DNA from: Paenibacillus sp. V4I7
Lineage (GTDB): Bacteria; Bacillota; Bacilli; Paenibacillales; NBRC-103111
Assembly: GCF_030817275.1 (NCBI RefSeq)
Contig: NZ_JAUSZD010000002.1
Location: 6,572,001-6,636,000 of the forward strand
Length of the DNA stretch: 64,000 bases
Direction: 5' to 3'
The position numbers and the translations under genes are program-made. The notes below the pieces were generated by a model. It was not told the DNA's origin. It saw only the letters and a list, made by a program, of their open reading frames with translations, and searched no databases. This document shows, one piece after another, positions 61,315-64,000 of the stretch (position 1 is its first letter; each line of letters starts with the position of its first letter).

Positions 61315-61980
61315 ATGCAAAACTCAAAACAAACAGATCTGGCAAATACGAATCGGCAGGACTTGGAGAATAACAAGAGGCAGGATTTGGAGAATAAAAG
61401 AAAAGCCTGGATCGGTCAAGCTAACGCATTAATCCCGCTTCTGTTCATTTGGGGCGCGGAATGGATGTTCAGCGCGCTTGTCGATGTTGCGATCTATTGG
61501 CGCGACTTGGATTGGCTGAAGCAGGCGGCTTTTATAACGGCGGTTGTGGCCAGCTTGGTTCAGATATGGAGCCTGCGTAAGGAATTTAGCGCTGACTCTG
61601 CTGAAGGTGCACGTGAAAGATCAGCTGGCTCGGGTGGACATGCAGGCGCAAGGTCAAGTGCTGGTGAGCGTGACTGGGGACATCCAGCGCTTCTGGTGCT
61701 GCCTGGAGCGATGCTCATTGCAGCCGTTGCTCTGCTCGAGGCCATTGGCGCTGTCAGCCCGCTCTTCGCGCCAGTGCTGCGAGCGTTCATTCTCGCCATC
61801 GGGTTCGTGCAGGTTGGACTCCTGCTAGGTAAACCGCTTGTTTACCTTGGCTTGTGGCTGTTCGCCCTGTCTGCGCTGATGGGCGTGTGGTATTTAGGTT
61901 ACTCCGGTGTTGTACTGGAAGGAATGGGCGGCATTAGCCTTATTCTAAGCGGGTATATGCTGCGCATTTGGGGACGGTAA
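61315..61980 (+). CDS. membrane protein of unknown function with a repeated N-terminal motif
   Basis: A 221-residue protein with about five hydrophobic helices (near residues 40-60, 70-90, 125-150, 155-175 and 185-215). The soluble N terminus repeats RQDLEN twice (NRQDLENNKRQDLENKRK), and a Gly/Ala/Ser/Glu-rich loop of about 35 residues separates helices 2 and 3. AGAGGTGA lies before the ATG at 61315; the open frame from 61231 is longer but lacks a site. It is divergent from mutY. No family is recognised. Confidence 0.6.
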   Translation: MQNSKQTDLANTNRQDLENNKRQDLENKRKAWIGQANALIPLLFIWGAEWMFSALVDVAIYWRDLDWLKQAAFITAVVASLVQIWSLRKEFSADSAEGARERSAGSGGHAGARSSAGERDWGHPALLVLPGAMLIAAVALLEAIGAVSPLFAPVLRAFILAIGFVQVGLLLGKPLVYLGLWLFALSALMGVWYLGYSGVVLEGMGGISLILSGYMLRIWGR

Positions 61981-62079
61981 GTGGGATAAGCAAAAAAGCA
62001 GAAATGATGTAAAATGCGAATCAAATTCTGGCTTAGCTAAGATCGTTTGAATTAACCCCAGCATAGGAGGAAGCTCGCT

Positions 62080-62556
62080 ATGGAACAAAGCAAAAAGGCT
62101 TGCGATCGCGCAAGCCTGAACAAATATCGGATGCCGGAGGATAAGCAATCCGGCCTAGCACCCAGACCGCCGCTGCACGCAGTACGGCGGTCTAGATGGA
62201 TCGGCGCGCTCGTTATTGCGCCGATGGTTCTAGTGCTGGCCGCGTGCGGCGGTGGTACTTCGGGTGGCAGCGCCACCACGAAGACACCGGCAGCAACCGC
62301 GGCAGCCGAGAGCAACCCTGCGTTCGTGAAGGCGCAGGAGCTCTTCACAACGAACAAGTGCATCAGCTGCCACGGCGTTGATCTTGCTGGCAAAGTCGGC
62401 CCTAAGACGAATTTGCAAAAGGTCGGCAGCAGACTGAGCAGCGAGCAAATCGCGAATAAGATCAAGAATGGCGGAGGCGGCATGCCAGTCTATAAAACCA
62501 CGATTTCCGAAGAAGAAATCGGGCTTCTAGCCGAGTGGCTCCATTCGAAGAAGTAG
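62080..62556 (+). CDS. lipoprotein cytochrome c (CccB-like)
   Basis: A 158-residue protein. A basic 40-residue N terminus precedes a hydrophobic stretch and the lipobox LAAC, whose Cys would carry the lipid. A Gly/Ser/Thr/Ala linker leads to a small monohaem class I domain with CISCHG and the axial Met in GGGGMPVYK. Such lipoproteins act in electron transfer to oxidases outside the membrane, like Bacillus CccB. GGAGG is 9 nt before the ATG, so the unusually long N terminus appears real. Confidence 0.85.
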   Translation: MEQSKKACDRASLNKYRMPEDKQSGLAPRPPLHAVRRSRWIGALVIAPMVLVLAACGGGTSGGSATTKTPAATAAAESNPAFVKAQELFTTNKCISCHGVDLAGKVGPKTNLQKVGSRLSSEQIANKIKNGGGGMPVYKTTISEEEIGLLAEWLHSKK

Positions 62557-62564
62557 TCGCCGCT

Positions 62565-62945
62565 TTAGAGCTTCTCCACGATTGCGTAGGCGGCAGCCAT
62601 CGATTCCGTATGTGTAATGCTAATATGGATGCGGTGGTTGCCTATTAAGCCTGCCCGCAGCAGCGCTGCCTCGTTCACACGGCATACCGGTTTGCCTAAT
62701 TCATCCGGAAGCACCTCGACGTCTTGAAAGCCAATTTGCTTGCCAATTCCGCAGCCAATCGCTTTAACAATGGCCTCCTTAGCTGCAAACCGGCCTGAAG
62801 CAAACTCAGCGAGTCGACCTCGCCGTCTCTGCGCCAGCTCTCTCTCCTGTGGCGTCAGAATTCGCTCCAGAAATCTTTCGCCCGTAGAACCCTCTAGCAT
62901 TTTGCGAAGCCGTGCAATTTCAACTAAATCCGTTTCCGACCCCAA
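62565..62945 (-). CDS. acpS: holo-[acyl-carrier-protein] synthase, start affected by an apparent one-base insertion
   Basis: A 126-residue AcpS that transfers phosphopantetheine to acyl carrier proteins. The Mg-binding Asp is in TDLVEIARL, the Glu in FAAKEAIVKAIG, and the end has HISITHTESMAAAYAIV. The usual N terminus MIIGVGTDLVEI is present from ATG 62952, but in a frame shifted by one: GGAAACGG has one A more than expected. The readable frame can begin only at TTG 62945, giving MGSETDLVEI. Either a sequencing error or a true change with a rescued start is possible. It converges on the cytochrome gene 9 nt away. Confidence 0.85.
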   Translation of the reverse strand: MGSETDLVEIARLRKMLEGSTGERFLERILTPQERELAQRRRGRLAEFASGRFAAKEAIVKAIGCGIGKQIGFQDVEVLPDELGKPVCRVNEAALLRAGLIGNHRIHISITHTESMAAAYAIVEKL

Positions 62946-63162
62946 TAATCATAGACATCTGAGCCCCACTTTTCTTGCAGCGTTGTGCGTACAATTTACA
63001 TGATTCCTAGCTCGCGGTCAAGGGGAGGAAGGGCTTATCTGTACTTGTCCCTCCCCCCCATGCTTACTTCGAGGTAAGTAAGTTACACTATTTTCAGTTC
63101 TTCTGCCGAGCCTTGACTAGGGTTATACTGGGTATAGATTTAAAAGCTGGGAGGCCAACATA

Positions 63163-64000
63163 ATGAGAATCATGCCACTTGAGAAACGTGGAATATCGAA
63201 CAGCAGAATCGTTTTTGGATGTATGGGAATTGGCGGGGAATGGAATTCGACTCCTTATACAAAGGAAGATTACATCATCGCTGAGAAAGCTGTAGAAGCT
63301 GCATTGTCGATAGGCATTACGATGTTCGATCATGCTGATATTTATAAAAGAGGTAAATCCGAGTCTATTTTCGGAGAAATCCTCAAAAAAAGACCCGATC
63401 TGCGCGACCAAATCATTCTTCAATCCAAATGTGGGATTCGCTTTCAGGACGATGTAAATCCACAGCGTTTTGACTTTAGCAAAGGCCACATCCTGAGTTC
63501 GGTTGATGGCATTCTTCAGCGCCTTGGTGTGGAACATTTGGATGTCCTACTTCTTCATCGTCCAGATCCGCTCATGGAACCGGAAGAGATCGCAGAAGCG
63601 TTCAACCAATTGAGATCAGCTGGAAAAGTGCGTCATTTCGGCGTATCCAACATGACTTCCGCTCAAATGCGTTTCATTCAAAATTCCCTTCCAGAGCCGC
63701 TTGTAGTTAACCAACTGGAGATGAGCTTAGCACGCTTAGACTGGGTTGAGCAAGGCATCTTGGTCAACCAAAAGGCTGGCGTTGGCATCAATTTCGCCGA
63801 TGGTATTCTCGAGCATTGCCAAATGGCAGACATCCAAATTCAAGCTTGGGGACCTCTTGCTCAAGGTAAATTCTCCGGCAGAGTTGTGGAGGATGCACCG
63901 GATACGATCAAAAATACAGCTGCACTCGTACAAAAAATGGCCAATGAGAAAGAATCGACGCCAGAATCCATCGTACTGGGCTGGTTAATGAAACACCCAG
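63163..64000 (+). CDS. aldo/keto reductase, cut by window edge
   Basis: At least 279 residues of an aldo-keto reductase of the YdhF-like bacterial type. Visible elements are GCMGIGGEW at the N terminus, MFDHADIYKRGKSE with the catalytic Asp and Tyr, the Lys in QSKCGIR, and the His in LLLHRPDPL; GVSNM and AWGPLAQGKFSG follow. The family reduces aldehydes or ketones with NADPH. GGGAGG lies 9 nt before the ATG. The stop codon lies beyond position 64000. Confidence 0.9.
   Translation, partial: MRIMPLEKRGISNSRIVFGCMGIGGEWNSTPYTKEDYIIAEKAVEAALSIGITMFDHADIYKRGKSESIFGEILKKRPDLRDQIILQSKCGIRFQDDVNPQRFDFSKGHILSSVDGILQRLGVEHLDVLLLHRPDPLMEPEEIAEAFNQLRSAGKVRHFGVSNMTSAQMRFIQNSLPEPLVVNQLEMSLARLDWVEQGILVNQKAGVGINFADGILEHCQMADIQIQAWGPLAQGKFSGRVVEDAPDTIKNTAALVQKMANEKESTPESIVLGWLMKHP

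Overview
The window reads as chromosomal DNA of a spore-forming, Gram-positive Bacillales bacterium, most likely Paenibacillus or a close relative. The support is a SleB cortex-lytic enzyme, a YheC/YheD-type spore ATP-grasp protein, HelD, a YneF/UPF0154 protein, an LCP wall-assembly protein, and consistently strong GGAGG-type ribosome binding sites. I see no phage, IS, CRISPR array, rRNA or tRNA gene. The assignment rests on protein and motif recognition by eye; no search was run.

Layout. 1-4.4 kb: tail of a BceB-like permease, a secreted DUF3221-like protein, and a two-gene operon (FAD oxidoreductase, then an ECF41 sigma factor) behind a sequence matching the ECF41 promoter, followed by a tight cluster of DnaA boxes. 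4.4-8.7 kb: a translationally coupled cassette (stand-alone adenylation enzyme, SbnA, SbnB) for 2,3-diaminopropionate, divergent from an ATP-grasp gene. 8.7-14.0 kb: a three-gene ABC-2 exporter, an LCP protein and HemL. 14.0-15.3 kb: a gene-free repeat hotspot with three unrelated repeat types. 15.3-20.3 kb: the glutamate synthase large subunit with an unusual leader, then a small basic protein. 20.4-24.7 kb: GH38 alpha-mannosidase with its GntR/LacI-type regulator. 25.2-34.2 kb: HelD, a VOC-DinB fusion, KDPG aldolase/KDG kinase, inositol monophosphatase, FabI, UvsE.

34.5-45.6 kb: Ddl with a small partner, an amidase-domain protein, aconitase, SleB, a CDF metal exporter, an IclR regulator whose own operator-like palindrome recurs at 16 of 17 positions in the aconitase leader, an alpha/beta hydrolase and a dGTPase. 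45.9-51.5 kb: FolE, a TetR regulator and a long leftward gene run (NTdP-type DUF402, signal peptidase I, QueG, Ogt, HD-GYP, YneF). 51.7-57.9 kb: GNAT enzyme, small acidic protein, SodA, a second copy of an intergenic repeat, a decayed SLH/RHS surface-protein gene, a VOC protein, an ATPase-LuxR regulator and a LysE exporter. 58.2-64.0 kb: a second HD-GYP protein, a Crp/Fnr regulator with an N-terminal frameshift, MutY, a membrane protein, a lipoprotein cytochrome c, AcpS (also with an apparent one-base insertion near its start) and the start of an aldo-keto reductase.

The most notable points are: the IclR-aconitase operator pair with three exact 35-bp repeats next to the IclR promoter; the GTTANNN heptamer array; the glutamate synthase leader, where a GNRA hairpin sits between Shine-Dalgarno and start codon; the ECF41 promoter next to six DnaA-box-like sites; and a short intergenic element present three times in the window.
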